The position numbers and the translations under genes were made by a program. From CAYLPJ01 sp964385465 (lineage in GTDB: Bacteria; Planctomycetota; Phycisphaerae; SM23-33): 52,211 bases of DNA. Each line of letters opens with the position of its first letter. The first letter of the stretch is position 1. Where the stretch lies: NCBI GenBank assembly GCA_964385465.1, contig CAYLPJ010000047.1:1-52211 (forward strand), in the 5' to 3' direction. The notes beneath the pieces are model-generated. The model was not told where the DNA came from. It saw nothing but the letters and a program-made list of their open reading frames with translations, and ran no database searches. Below, in pieces: positions 33,681-42,395 of this stretch.

Positions 33681-35794
33681 ATTCCGAAGGATTCCTCGGA
33701 TCACCGGCGGACCGGAGGACGGGAAGCGCCAACGGCGGCCGCGCACTCGTCAGCCCGTTCCCACGGTCTTCCCGTCCGCACGACCTTGCGGCATTCCGGT
33801 CCCACGGCATTGCGGTCTTCCTCTGGAGTGCGATCATGTGTGCAGCGGCATCGACGGCGACGGGGCAGGCCTACTGCCCCCCGGACCGGGACGCGCCCGG
33901 CGACGAGATGATCCAGCGGTGGCTGTACCGCAAGGCCGACGAACTGCACTCGCGGTTCCTCGTCGGCGCCGACGACGCGGCCGGGTGGCAGCGCCTCGGC
34001 GACCGCTACCGGCGGGAGTACCTCTACATGCTCGGCCTCGACCCGATGCCGGCGAAGTCGCCGCTGAAGGCGACGGTGACGGGCACGCTGAAGCGCGACG
34101 GGTACGTCGTGGACAAGCTGCACTACCAGAGCCGCCCGGGGCTGTACGTGACGGGCAACCTCTACCGCCCGGACGAGCCTCCGGCGGGGCGGATGCCCGC
34201 GGTGTTCTACGTCTGCGGGCATTCGTATTGCGGGCGGAACGGGAACAAGACGGCGTATCAGTCTCACGGCATCTGGCTGGCCCGCCACGGCTATGTGTGC
34301 CTGACGGTCGATTCGCTCCAGCTCGGGGAGATCGCCTCGGTGCATCACGGCACGTACCGCGAGGGGCGGTGGTGGTGGCACGCGCGGGGGTACACGCCGG
34401 CCGGCGTGGAGTGCCTCAACGGCCTGCGCGGGATCGACTACCTCGTCGGCCGCGACGATGTCGACCCCGAGCGGATCGGCGTCACCGGCATCAGCGGCGG
34501 CGGGGCCGCGACGTTCTGGATCGCCGCCGCCGATCCGCGCGTCAAGGTCGCCGTGCCCGTAAGCGGCATGGCAGACCTGCCCAGCTACGTCGGTAACCGC
34601 GTGATCAACGGGCACTGCGACTGCATGTTCCTCTACAACACGTTCCAGTGGCCGTGGACGCGGATCGCCGGGCTCGTCGCCCCGCGGGCCCTGCTGTTTA
34701 CCAACAGCGACGGCGACAAGATCTTCCCGATGGATGCCAACCGCCGCGTGATCGAGCGGCTCAAGAGGCTGTACAAGCTGCTCGGGGCCGGGGAGAAGGT
34801 GGACGCCTTCGTCAGCCACGGCGGGCACGCCTACCGCGAGGACATCCGCAAGGCGGCCTTGCGGTGGATCAACTCGCAGCTCACCGGCGACGACTCGGAC
34901 GTGACCGACAGCGAGGTGGACCTCGTCGTCCGCGGCGGCAAGGACGAGCATTACCCGATCGACCCGGAGGACCTCCGCGTCTTCCCGACCGACGACGACG
35001 TCCCGGCCGACGCGCTGAACGCCGAGATCGACCGGCACTTCGTCCCCGTCGCCGACGTCGCGGCGCCCGGCCCCGACACCTTCGAGGAATGGCGGGCGGA
35101 CCTTCTCGCCGAGCTGCGGCGTGTGACGTTCGGGCCGTTCCCGAAGCGCGTCCCGGCCGCGAAGGCTGTCGAGGGCGAGAGCGAGCGGCTGGAGACCGAT
35201 GAGGGCATCCGCGTGGGCGTCTCCGGGCTGGGCGGGCAGGCGGACGGTGCGAAGCGCGTGCTGCTGGTCGTCTCGACCGCCGCCGACATGGACCCGGGCG
35301 ACTGGCTGGCGGGCCAGCGGCGCGACGGCGACGCGGTGGTCGTCGTCTCCCCCCGCGGCTGCGGCCCGACGCGGTGGACCGTCAAGAGCCCGCCGAACAC
35401 GGTGCGGCGCTCGCACGTGCTGCTGGGCTGGACGCAGGAGGCCGGGCGCGTGTGGGACGTCGCCGCCGTCGCGCGGTACGCCAAGGCCCGCCGAGGCGGG
35501 GCGGAGGTGGTCGTCACCGGCAGCGGCGCCGCGGGCGTGCTGGGCGCCTACGCCGCCCTGATCGAGCCGGACATCGCCGGCGCGGTCGTGCACGACCCTC
35601 CGGCCACGCACATGGCCGACGGCGCCCCGGCGCTGCTGAACGTGCTGCGCGTCTGCGACATTCCCGACGCCCTCGGCATGCTGGCCCCGCGCCCGTTGAT
35701 CCTCCGCACCGCCGACGCGGAGCTTACTCGGAGGGTCCGCGCCATCTACACCGCCGCCGGCGCGGCCGAGGCGGTGACTGCCGTGGGGGATTGA
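33677..35794 (+). CDS. Secreted double alpha/beta-hydrolase (acetyl-xylan-esterase / dienelactone-hydrolase-like)
   Basis: 705 residues. The first hydrolase domain (about 120-395) has nucleophile Ser273 in GISGGG, a candidate acid Asp346 (TNSDGDKIF) and His384 (SHGGHAYRED). The second domain (about 500-700) keeps the fold pattern but has VTGSGAAG where GxSxG is expected, so it is probably catalytically dead. A hydrophobic stretch (about 44-64, ending ATGQA) is a signal peptide, but it follows a 43-residue Arg/Ser/Pro-rich n-region encoded by repeat-like DNA (33690-33820). ATG 33677 overlaps the permease stop and has AAGGAG 8 nt upstream. An alternative ATG 33836 with GGAG 7 nt upstream would lose the signal. 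Likely deacetylates or de-esterifies glycans. Confidence 0.7.
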   Translation: MNSEGFLGSPADRRTGSANGGRALVSPFPRSSRPHDLAAFRSHGIAVFLWSAIMCAAASTATGQAYCPPDRDAPGDEMIQRWLYRKADELHSRFLVGADDAAGWQRLGDRYRREYLYMLGLDPMPAKSPLKATVTGTLKRDGYVVDKLHYQSRPGLYVTGNLYRPDEPPAGRMPAVFYVCGHSYCGRNGNKTAYQSHGIWLARHGYVCLTVDSLQLGEIASVHHGTYREGRWWWHARGYTPAGVECLNGLRGIDYLVGRDDVDPERIGVTGISGGGAATFWIAAADPRVKVAVPVSGMADLPSYVGNRVINGHCDCMFLYNTFQWPWTRIAGLVAPRALLFTNSDGDKIFPMDANRRVIERLKRLYKLLGAGEKVDAFVSHGGHAYREDIRKAALRWINSQLTGDDSDVTDSEVDLVVRGGKDEHYPIDPEDLRVFPTDDDVPADALNAEIDRHFVPVADVAAPGPDTFEEWRADLLAELRRVTFGPFPKRVPAAKAVEGESERLETDEGIRVGVSGLGGQADGAKRVLLVVSTAADMDPGDWLAGQRRDGDAVVVVSPRGCGPTRWTVKSPPNTVRRSHVLLGWTQEAGRVWDVAAVARYAKARRGGAEVVVTGSGAAGVLGAYAALIEPDIAGAVVHDPPATHMADGAPALLNVLRVCDIPDALGMLAPRPLILRTADAELTRRVRAIYTAAGAAEAVTAVGD
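33690..33825 (+). repeat. Degenerate repeat of the ACGGTCTTCC/GGCATTCCGG type inside an N-terminus
   Basis: Contains CCCACGGTCTTCCCGTCCG, GGCATTCCGGTCCCACGG and TGCGGTCTTCC, the same vocabulary as the intergenic repeats before both sulfatase genes. Here it lies in frame within the 5' end of the hydrolase gene. Confidence 0.45.
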
Positions 35795-35801
35795 CAGGCC
35801 C

Positions 35802-36701
35802 ATGCCCCTCAAGCCCGAGCAATATCTTCGCCCCGACGTGATCCAGCAGGTTCAGCGGCTGGACCTGAAGGCGCGGTTCATTGTCGAGGGGTTCATGAGC
35901 GGGCTGCACGGCTCGCCGTTCCACGGCTTCAGCGTGGAGTTCAGCGAGCACCGCAAGTACACCCCCGGCGACGACATCCGCCAGATCGACTGGAGCGTGT
36001 ACGGCAAGACCGACCGGTTCTACATCAAGAAGTACGAGGCCGAGACCAGCCTCGACGCTTACCTGCTGGTCGACTGCTCGGGCAGCATGGACTTCTCGCT
36101 GGACGGGCGGCTGACCAAGATGGACTACGCCATCTGCCTCGCCGCGGCGCTGGGATACCTGATGATCAACCAGCAGGACTCCGTCGGGCTGTTCACGTTC
36201 GACGAGAAGGTTCGCGCCTTCCTGCCCCCCAAGGCCAAGCGGAGCCACCTGACGAACATCCTCTCGACGCTGGCGCGCACGAAGCCGTACGGCCAGACGC
36301 GGCTGGCGCGGTCGCTGCACGACGTGGCCTCGCGGGTGCGGAAGCGCGGGCTGATGATCCTGCTCAGCGACCTGCTGGACGACCAGGCCGGCGTGCTGGA
36401 GGCCCTGCATCACATGCGGTTCCGCGGGCACGACATCATCATCCTCCAGGTGCTGGACTACAGCGAGGTGGCCTTCGAGTTCGACGGGCAGGTGCGCTTC
36501 GAGGACCCCGAAACACACGAGGGCGTGACCGCCAACCCCCAGGCCATCCAGGCCGGATACCTCGAAGAGATCCGGGCGTTCATCGACGAGTACCGCCGCG
36601 CCTGCCAGGCCGTCCGCGCCGACTTCACCACCGTCCACAACGCCATGACCTTCGACAAGGCCCTGATCGAGTTCCTCGCCCAGCGGCAGAGCAGGTTCTG
36701 A
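35802..36701 (+). CDS. DUF58 / von Willebrand factor A-like protein
   Basis: 299 residues. The DUF58 core is clear: FSVEFSEHRKYTPGDDIRQI (43-62), IDWSVYGKTDRFYIKKYEAE and then the MIDAS-type metal site DCSGS (91-95) with a vWA fold to about 240. Such proteins usually sit beside a MoxR AAA+ ATPase and BatA/BatB proteins and act in protein maturation or envelope stress; no MoxR gene is visible here. It starts 7 nt after the hydrolase gene with only a weak AGG element, so translation probably depends on the upstream gene. Confidence 0.85.
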   Translation: MPLKPEQYLRPDVIQQVQRLDLKARFIVEGFMSGLHGSPFHGFSVEFSEHRKYTPGDDIRQIDWSVYGKTDRFYIKKYEAETSLDAYLLVDCSGSMDFSLDGRLTKMDYAICLAAALGYLMINQQDSVGLFTFDEKVRAFLPPKAKRSHLTNILSTLARTKPYGQTRLARSLHDVASRVRKRGLMILLSDLLDDQAGVLEALHHMRFRGHDIIILQVLDYSEVAFEFDGQVRFEDPETHEGVTANPQAIQAGYLEEIRAFIDEYRRACQAVRADFTTVHNAMTFDKALIEFLAQRQSRF

Positions 36702-36754
36702 GACGAGGGGTCCAGCCTTGCCCCCGCGAACAGTGGATTGTGAGCCCCGACTTC

Positions 36755-38068
36755 CTACCGCGCTGCCCGCTTGCCCCGGCGGGGCTCTGAGGGGCCTCTC
36801 GATTGCAGCTTCCGGGCGAGGAGCTCCAGCCGTTCGGGGCCGACGAGGTAGATCGGGGAGCCCCAGTCCAGCGGGAGGATGGTGCGGCCTGTGGAGTCGA
36901 CGGTCAGCTTGACGGGCCTGCCGAGATAGTCGAAGGCCTCGACGAGTCGGCCGTGGAGGCGGGCGGAGGTCATCCGCGGGGTGCGCCATCGCCCCCAGAG
37001 GTTCCAGACGGCGTGGGCGGTTCGGCCGTCGGGGCGGGCCCAGGCGGTATGGTAGATCAGCCCGGTCTTCCAGGGGCGATCGAGCGCCCGGGAGCCGGCG
37101 GGGCGGGCGCGGATGAGCGTCCGGCAGGCGACGTAGGCGGGTTTGGGCTTGAGGCTGTGCTCGACGATGCCGAAGGCGTCCTCGTTGGCCTCGTCCGTCT
37201 CGCGCCGCTCCTGGAACTCGTACCAGAAGCTGCGCTCGAGCCCCCGGTGCAGCGCCAGCAGGTGAGCGCGGGCGAAGAACTGCGCCTGCTGGCGGTCCGT
37301 GATGCCCCGCCGCCCCGTGTGCGTGGGCCAGCCCCATTCGGTGAACCAGATCGGCCGACCGCCCGCGCCGTGACGGTCCAGCAGGGCCCGAAGCTCGTCG
37401 AGGGCGTCGGGGATATACGCCTCGGGCGCCCGCGGGTCCCCGTAGCCGTAGGGGTGGATGGCCATGACGTCGAAGGCCCCGTCGGCCCCGGCGAGGGCGG
37501 GGGCCATGAAGGTCCAGTCCAGCCGGGACGTCGCGCCCCAGACGACGGTGGCGTTGGGGTCGGCCTGCTTGATCCGCCGGTACGTGGCCCGCAGGAGGCG
37601 GGCGTAGTCGTTCGGGTCGGGGTCGTCCCAGAAGTGCTTGAGGTTGGGCTCGTTCCAGACCTGCCACGCCGGAACGCGGCCCTTGTACCGCTGGACCGTT
37701 CGCTGGACGAACGCCAGCCACTCCGGCAGGTGGTCCATGGTGGGTCTGGCCCATCGGGGCGTGCCATGCAGCAGGCCCATGATGCCCACGCCCGCCTGCT
37801 CGGCGCGGGCCACGACGGCGTCGCAGTTGGCGTAGTCTCGCCGGCCCTCCCGCCGCTCGATGGACGCCCAGACGAACCCGGTGCGCAGCCAGCGGATGCC
37901 CGCTTCCCGCATCAGCTCCATCTCGCGGTCCAGGAAGGGGTGCTCGTCGTTACGGGTGACGTGGGAATGGACGCCGTAGGGCGATTTGGCGGTCGGTCCG
38001 TCGGGCCTCGCCGGCGCCGCGTTCATTGACAGGACCGCCAGAAGGGCTGCACTGAGCCGGTGGATCAA
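36755..38068 (-). CDS. Secreted clan GH-A glycoside hydrolase (GH39/GH5-like)
   Basis: 437 residues. Signal peptide (about 4-22). The (beta/alpha)8 barrel has the acid/base motif WQVWNEPN with Glu140 and the nucleophile strand WFTEWGWPT with Glu244, the standard clan GH-A pair. A C-terminal beta domain (about 330-420) resembles that of GH39-type enzymes. The substrate cannot be read from sequence; beta-xylosidic, mannosidic or glucuronic chains are possible. The start codon is TTG 38068, supported by GGGAGA 6 nt upstream on the minus strand; no ATG with a binding site is available. It is divergent from the DUF1080 gene. Confidence 0.8.
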   Translation of the reverse strand: MIHRLSAALLAVLSMNAAPARPDGPTAKSPYGVHSHVTRNDEHPFLDREMELMREAGIRWLRTGFVWASIERREGRRDYANCDAVVARAEQAGVGIMGLLHGTPRWARPTMDHLPEWLAFVQRTVQRYKGRVPAWQVWNEPNLKHFWDDPDPNDYARLLRATYRRIKQADPNATVVWGATSRLDWTFMAPALAGADGAFDVMAIHPYGYGDPRAPEAYIPDALDELRALLDRHGAGGRPIWFTEWGWPTHTGRRGITDRQQAQFFARAHLLALHRGLERSFWYEFQERRETDEANEDAFGIVEHSLKPKPAYVACRTLIRARPAGSRALDRPWKTGLIYHTAWARPDGRTAHAVWNLWGRWRTPRMTSARLHGRLVEAFDYLGRPVKLTVDSTGRTILPLDWGSPIYLVGPERLELLARKLQSRGPSEPRRGKRAAR

Positions 38069-38161
38069 CGTGGGTCTCCCTGTGCCGAAGTCGTATCGAG
38101 CGTACGGAGGTTGAACGGCGGGACCGTGGTCGTGTTGCGGTTCCCCGCCGAAGCGGGAGCC

Positions 38162-38189
38162 TTGATCGGCGGCGGCGGGGTTCTATGCT
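38162..38189 (+). promoter_or_regulatory. Promoter of the DUF1080 gene
   Basis: -35 TTGATC (38162-38167), 16-nt spacer, -10 TATGCT (38184-38189). Transcription would start near 38196 with a leader of about 53 nt to ATG 38249. Confidence 0.55.
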
Positions 38190-38248
38190 GGGAAGTCCGG
38201 CGGCGGGGCGGGCGCTCCGCGCCGGCGAAAACGAATGAGGAGAGCACG

Positions 38249-39583
38249 ATGAAGGCCATGCACTGGTTGACGAGCGCGGCGGTGTGCGTGCTGGCGGCGG
38301 CCCCGGCGGCGCCGGCGGCGGAGAAGGACAAGCCGGCCGAGGACGTTCCGGCCATCGAGCCGACCGAGAAGATCGCCCTGTTCGACGGCAAGACGTTCGA
38401 GGGCTGGAAGCGGGTCCTCCGGAACCCGGATGCCGACGTGTCGGAGACATGGACGATCGCCGACGACGGCGTGCTGGGCTGCACGGGCAAGCCGGCGGGG
38501 TACATCCGCACGGAGAAGGCGTACCGGAACTACCACCTGCGGTTCGAATACCGCTGGGCGGGGCGGACGGGCAACAACGGCGTGCTGGTGCACATGGTCG
38601 GCGAGGACAAGGTCTGGCCCAAGAGCCTCGAATGCCAGGGCATGTACAAGAACCAGGGCGATTTCTTCCAGATCGGCGGGGTGGAGTTCCACGAGCACCG
38701 CGCGGGCGGGCACCGCGTTCGCGGCCGGCGGGTCGTCAAGTACGGCGAGCACAACGAGAAGAAGCCCGGCGAGTGGAACGTCTACGAGGTCTGGGCGGTG
38801 GGGGACACGGTGCGGCCTTACGTCAACGGCAAGCTGATGAACGAGGCGACGGGCCTGTCGCTGACGGCCGGGCGGATCTGCCTCCAGAGCGAGGGCGCCC
38901 CGATCGAGTTCCGCAACATCACGCTGGCCCCGGCGGGCCCGCAGGAGAAGCCCTGGCCGGTTCGCCCGAAGAAGAAGATCGAGCTGTTCAACGGCAAGGA
39001 CTTCGCCGGCTGGGTGCGCGTGCTGCACGGCCAGGGCGGCAAGAAGGGCACGAAGGGCGCGAAGGGCAAGGGCCCGTCGGTGGACGAGGTCTGGAGCGTT
39101 CGCGACGGGGTGATCCACTGCACGGGCAAGCCCAACGGGTACATCCGCACGACGGAGCATTACGCGGACTACAAGCTCCACGTGGAGTGGCGGTGGGTCG
39201 CCAAGCCGACCAACAGCGGCGTGCTGCTGCACAAGACGGGGATGGAGAAGGTCTGGCCGACGTGCATCGAGGCCCAGCTCATGCACCGCAACGCGGGGGA
39301 CTTCTGGCTGCTGAGCCACTCGAAGCTGACCGCCGGCGGCAAGGAGGTCGGCGGGAAGATGTACCACAACATCAAGAAGAAGCACCCGACCAACGAGAAG
39401 CCCCCGGGCGAGTGGAACAGCTACGACATCGTCTGCGACGGCGGGACGATCACGCTGACCGTCAACGGCCTGCTCCAGAACCAGGGCACCGACGCCAAGC
39501 CGTCGAGCGGGCCCATCTGCCTCCAGAGCGAGGGCAGCCCCATCGAGTTCCGCAACATCACCCTCGAGCCGCTGAAGAAGTAA
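38249..39583 (+). CDS. Secreted protein with two DUF1080 (3-keto-disaccharide hydrolase-like) domains
   Basis: 444 residues. Signal peptide (1-23, ending APAAPAA). Two homologous DUF1080 jelly-roll domains lie at about 38-230 (ALFDGKTFEGWKRV to APIEFRNITLAP) and about 245-442 (ELFNGKDFAGWVRV to SPIEFRNITLEP). They share the motifs HCTGKPxGYIRT, NNGVLVH/NSGVLLH, and GEWN(V/S)Y. Family knowledge: some DUF1080 proteins hydrolyse 3-keto-glucosides and many are lectin-like in planctomycetes. A Lys/Gly-rich insert (KKGTKGAKGKG) sits in the second copy. ATG 38249 has GAGGAGAG just upstream. It is followed 15 nt later by the 893-residue protein, so probably co-transcribed. Confidence 0.85.
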   Translation: MKAMHWLTSAAVCVLAAAPAAPAAEKDKPAEDVPAIEPTEKIALFDGKTFEGWKRVLRNPDADVSETWTIADDGVLGCTGKPAGYIRTEKAYRNYHLRFEYRWAGRTGNNGVLVHMVGEDKVWPKSLECQGMYKNQGDFFQIGGVEFHEHRAGGHRVRGRRVVKYGEHNEKKPGEWNVYEVWAVGDTVRPYVNGKLMNEATGLSLTAGRICLQSEGAPIEFRNITLAPAGPQEKPWPVRPKKKIELFNGKDFAGWVRVLHGQGGKKGTKGAKGKGPSVDEVWSVRDGVIHCTGKPNGYIRTTEHYADYKLHVEWRWVAKPTNSGVLLHKTGMEKVWPTCIEAQLMHRNAGDFWLLSHSKLTAGGKEVGGKMYHNIKKKHPTNEKPPGEWNSYDIVCDGGTITLTVNGLLQNQGTDAKPSSGPICLQSEGSPIEFRNITLEPLKK

Positions 39584-39598
39584 CCCCGAAGGAATCGC

Positions 39599-42280
39599 AT
39601 GAGTCATCACGAAAGATGGAGTGTCCGGGGGATGGTGTGCATCGTGTGCCTCGCCGCGGCCGCCGCGACGGCGGCGGGCGCGAAGACTGACGCGACCGGG
39701 GGCGGGGCGGCGACAAAGCCGGCCACGGTCATCGAGGCCGAGCCGGACGAGGAGGTCGCCTTCAGCCTCGCCCCGGCGGACAAGCCGGGCAAGCGAGTGT
39801 ACTCGGTCGGCGAGGTCGTCCGCGACGGCCAGACGCTGTTCGCGCCGAAGAACATGGCCCTGGACGCCAACAGCGGCGAGTTCACCTGGACGCCGCACAA
39901 GAGCCAGGCAGGCACGTGGGAGCTGGAGTTCGTCGTCCGCGAGCTGCTGGACGAGCCGTGGAAGGTCCGCCGGACGATCCGCGTGGACCCCGGGCCGATC
40001 GCCGGCCACGGGGCGCCTGGGCGGGAGCTGCTGCGGAAATGGTGGCAGGAGGGCACGGCCGCGGGGAACGTCGGGGACTTCTACGACAACCGCGACCGCG
40101 GGCACTCGCACCTTCACATGCGGAAGTTTCCCCAGCTCGCGAAGGTCGAGTACCCGGCGAAGCTCAAGGAGCGCCGCCTCGACTGGGCGCTCCAACGGCA
40201 CTTCATCTTCAAGCACGTGACGTTCGGCAATTCCTCGACGGCCTCGGGAGCGACGGCGTTCGGCAGCAACTCCCGCCGGGCCGTGCTCGGCCAGAAGGCC
40301 GCCGAGGCCGTCTACCGCCAGTACAAGAGCTCGCACCTGTACATCTACCCCGAGCACCGGGACCACGACCCCGGCCGCAACGGCCGCGGGGGCCACGGCG
40401 ACCTCTTCCCCGCCAACGTGCCGTACCTCCTCACCTCGCAGGGCTCCAGCGGCTCGGACCGGCCGTTCATGGACGCGGTGGCGGCAACGCTGGCGGCCTT
40501 TCGACCGGAGGTGAAGCGTCGGCTGACGCGCTCGGGCCTGCTGATGCCGACGATCCAGATGATCTTCCGCGCGAGCACCAAGCACATCGACTACCCGGCG
40601 GAGTACCTGACGGGCAAGGCCCACCCGACGGCCTTCAAGGGCCATCACGTCGACGGCGAGGCGATGGTGAAGATGGCCCACGGGATCACGCCGGACGTCC
40701 TGCCGCCGATGGTGCAGATCGAGGTGACCGACGAGGACGAGGCCGTCGAGGGCGTGGACTACTTCGACCGGGACAAGAGCGAGGTGCTGTTCGACACGCC
40801 GTGCGCGGTGGCGCGGATTGCGCGGTCGGTGACGAAGCGGACGCGGCGGATGGTCGTCACCGCCGGCGGCAGCTATGACCCCAAGGGCCTGCCGCTGAAG
40901 TACCACTGGGTGCTGCTCCGCGGCGACCCGGAGAAGGTCCGCATCCGCAAGCTGAACAACGAGGGCTCGCAGGTGGAGTTGCTGATCGAGCCCCACGGCC
41001 TGCGCCGGGTGCGGGGCGCGAAGATCGAGAGCCCCCGCGTGGACGTCGGGGCGTTCGTGCACAACGGCACCTACTACTCGGCGCCGGCGTTCGTGTGCGT
41101 GTACTTCCCGCCGAACGAGGCGAGGACCTACGACGCAGCCGGACGCGTGCGGGAGGTGAGCTACGACTACGGCACGTCGACGATCGGCTGGCCGACCGAT
41201 GCCCCGCGCGACGACGGGTACGACATCGCCGACTGGGCCGGCCTGCTGGTGATGCTGACCGCCGACGATCCGAACGCCGGGCCGCGGTTGCTGCGGCAGC
41301 GGTTCGACAAGGCCCACCTGCCCGTGCTGGCCGAGGCGCTGAAGGAACTCGAGGCCGCCGCCGACGCCGAGGCCGAGCCGCGGAAGAAATGGAAGGACGC
41401 CGAGGCCGAGCGGAAGAAGCTGCGCAAGGCCCGCGACGACGCCCGCAAGGCTCACAAGAAGGCCAAGGAGGACGACGAGGACGTCGAGGCCGTCGAGGCC
41501 GCCAAGAAGGCGCTCGACGAGGCCGAGAAGGCCCTCAAGGCCGCCGACAAGAAGGCCCGCAACACGAAACGCGAGTACGAGAAGGTGCGCAAGGACGGCA
41601 GCGACGTGCTCACCAAGGGCCGGGAGAGCCTCGACGGCGCGTCGGTCAAGCGGGTCGTCGAGGGCGCCCTCAACGCCGCCAAGGACGACATGGCGCTCTA
41701 CACCGCCAATGCGGCCGCGCTGGCCCGGGCGACCGACGGCGAAGACGAACGCGCCCGGAAGGTCCGCGCCGCCCGGCAGAAGCTGATCGACGCGGGCATC
41801 CTCGCCGGCGAGGGGATGTCCTGGAAGCTCGCCGGCGCCCTGGCCGACGTGCTGCCGAAGGACCGCCCGTTGACCAGGCGCGAACGGAACCGCGTGGAGT
41901 GGTTCCACGTCGAGCTGATCAAGCACGTCCTGGCCCCGGGCTGTCTGCGACTGAGCTACCGGAAGAACTACGTCATGCCCTACCTCTGCACGCCCAAGCC
42001 GTGGCGCGACGTATACCTCTATCACGAGGGCCGGCTGATCGGGTGGCGGCGGCATGGCAAGGACGGCAAGACCGAGCGATTCACCGCCTCCGGGGCCCTG
42101 GCCGAGAAGCTCGACGACCTCGGCCGCCCCGTGCTGGCCCGGCCGGTGCAGTACCTCTACGACGTCGGCCGACGCCGAATGCCCAAGGAACTCAAGTACA
42201 TCACGCTGCCCAAGAAGCTCCGGTACGAGTACGCCTCAGACGCCGACCGCACCGGCCGGGAGATCGAGGAACAGCCGTGA
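39599..42280 (+). CDS. Secreted 893-residue protein of unknown function (planctomycete-type, with Ala/Lys/Glu coiled coil)
   Basis: Signal peptide (about 12-28). An Ig/cadherin-like segment follows (about 40-135, with SGEFTWTPHKSQAGTWELEF). The central region (about 150-400) has a conserved-looking core (FPANVPYLLTSQGSSGSDRPF, LLMPTIQMIFRAS, KMAHGITPDVLPPMVQ), which I associate with uncharacterised planctomycete proteins. Residues about 480-515 form another beta domain. Residues 579-680 are a long Ala/Lys/Glu coiled coil, followed by a C-terminal domain (about 690-890). No catalytic motif is recognised. ATG 39599 has GAAGGAA upstream. Lying between DUF1080 and sulfatase genes, it may bind or process the same glycan; this is inference. 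Confidence 0.75.
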   Translation: MSHHERWSVRGMVCIVCLAAAAATAAGAKTDATGGGAATKPATVIEAEPDEEVAFSLAPADKPGKRVYSVGEVVRDGQTLFAPKNMALDANSGEFTWTPHKSQAGTWELEFVVRELLDEPWKVRRTIRVDPGPIAGHGAPGRELLRKWWQEGTAAGNVGDFYDNRDRGHSHLHMRKFPQLAKVEYPAKLKERRLDWALQRHFIFKHVTFGNSSTASGATAFGSNSRRAVLGQKAAEAVYRQYKSSHLYIYPEHRDHDPGRNGRGGHGDLFPANVPYLLTSQGSSGSDRPFMDAVAATLAAFRPEVKRRLTRSGLLMPTIQMIFRASTKHIDYPAEYLTGKAHPTAFKGHHVDGEAMVKMAHGITPDVLPPMVQIEVTDEDEAVEGVDYFDRDKSEVLFDTPCAVARIARSVTKRTRRMVVTAGGSYDPKGLPLKYHWVLLRGDPEKVRIRKLNNEGSQVELLIEPHGLRRVRGAKIESPRVDVGAFVHNGTYYSAPAFVCVYFPPNEARTYDAAGRVREVSYDYGTSTIGWPTDAPRDDGYDIADWAGLLVMLTADDPNAGPRLLRQRFDKAHLPVLAEALKELEAAADAEAEPRKKWKDAEAERKKLRKARDDARKAHKKAKEDDEDVEAVEAAKKALDEAEKALKAADKKARNTKREYEKVRKDGSDVLTKGRESLDGASVKRVVEGALNAAKDDMALYTANAAALARATDGEDERARKVRAARQKLIDAGILAGEGMSWKLAGALADVLPKDRPLTRRERNRVEWFHVELIKHVLAPGCLRLSYRKNYVMPYLCTPKPWRDVYLYHEGRLIGWRRHGKDGKTERFTASGALAEKLDDLGRPVLARPVQYLYDVGRRRMPKELKYITLPKKLRYEYASDADRTGREIEEQP

Positions 42281-42395
42281 GACCGGGCTCCCGTGGGACC
42301 GGAAGACCATGGGGCCGGATCGGCATTCCGGCCCCGCGACGCCTCCTCCTGTTGACTGTTCCCTGGTAACCACTAGCGAATAGCGGGTCACGACC
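42275..42395 (+). repeat. Upstream repeat of sulfatase 1 (copy A of an inverted pair)
   Basis: Begins with the last sense codon and TGA stop of the 893-residue gene (CCGTGAGACC) and runs to the sulfatase ATG. It contains ACCGGAAGACC, a perfect 9-bp hairpin GGGGCCGGA/TCCGGCCCC (42311-42335), GCCTCCTCCTGT and AGCGAATAGCGGGTCAC. Roughly four of five positions match copy B on the opposite strand, allowing one gap. Confidence 0.65.
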
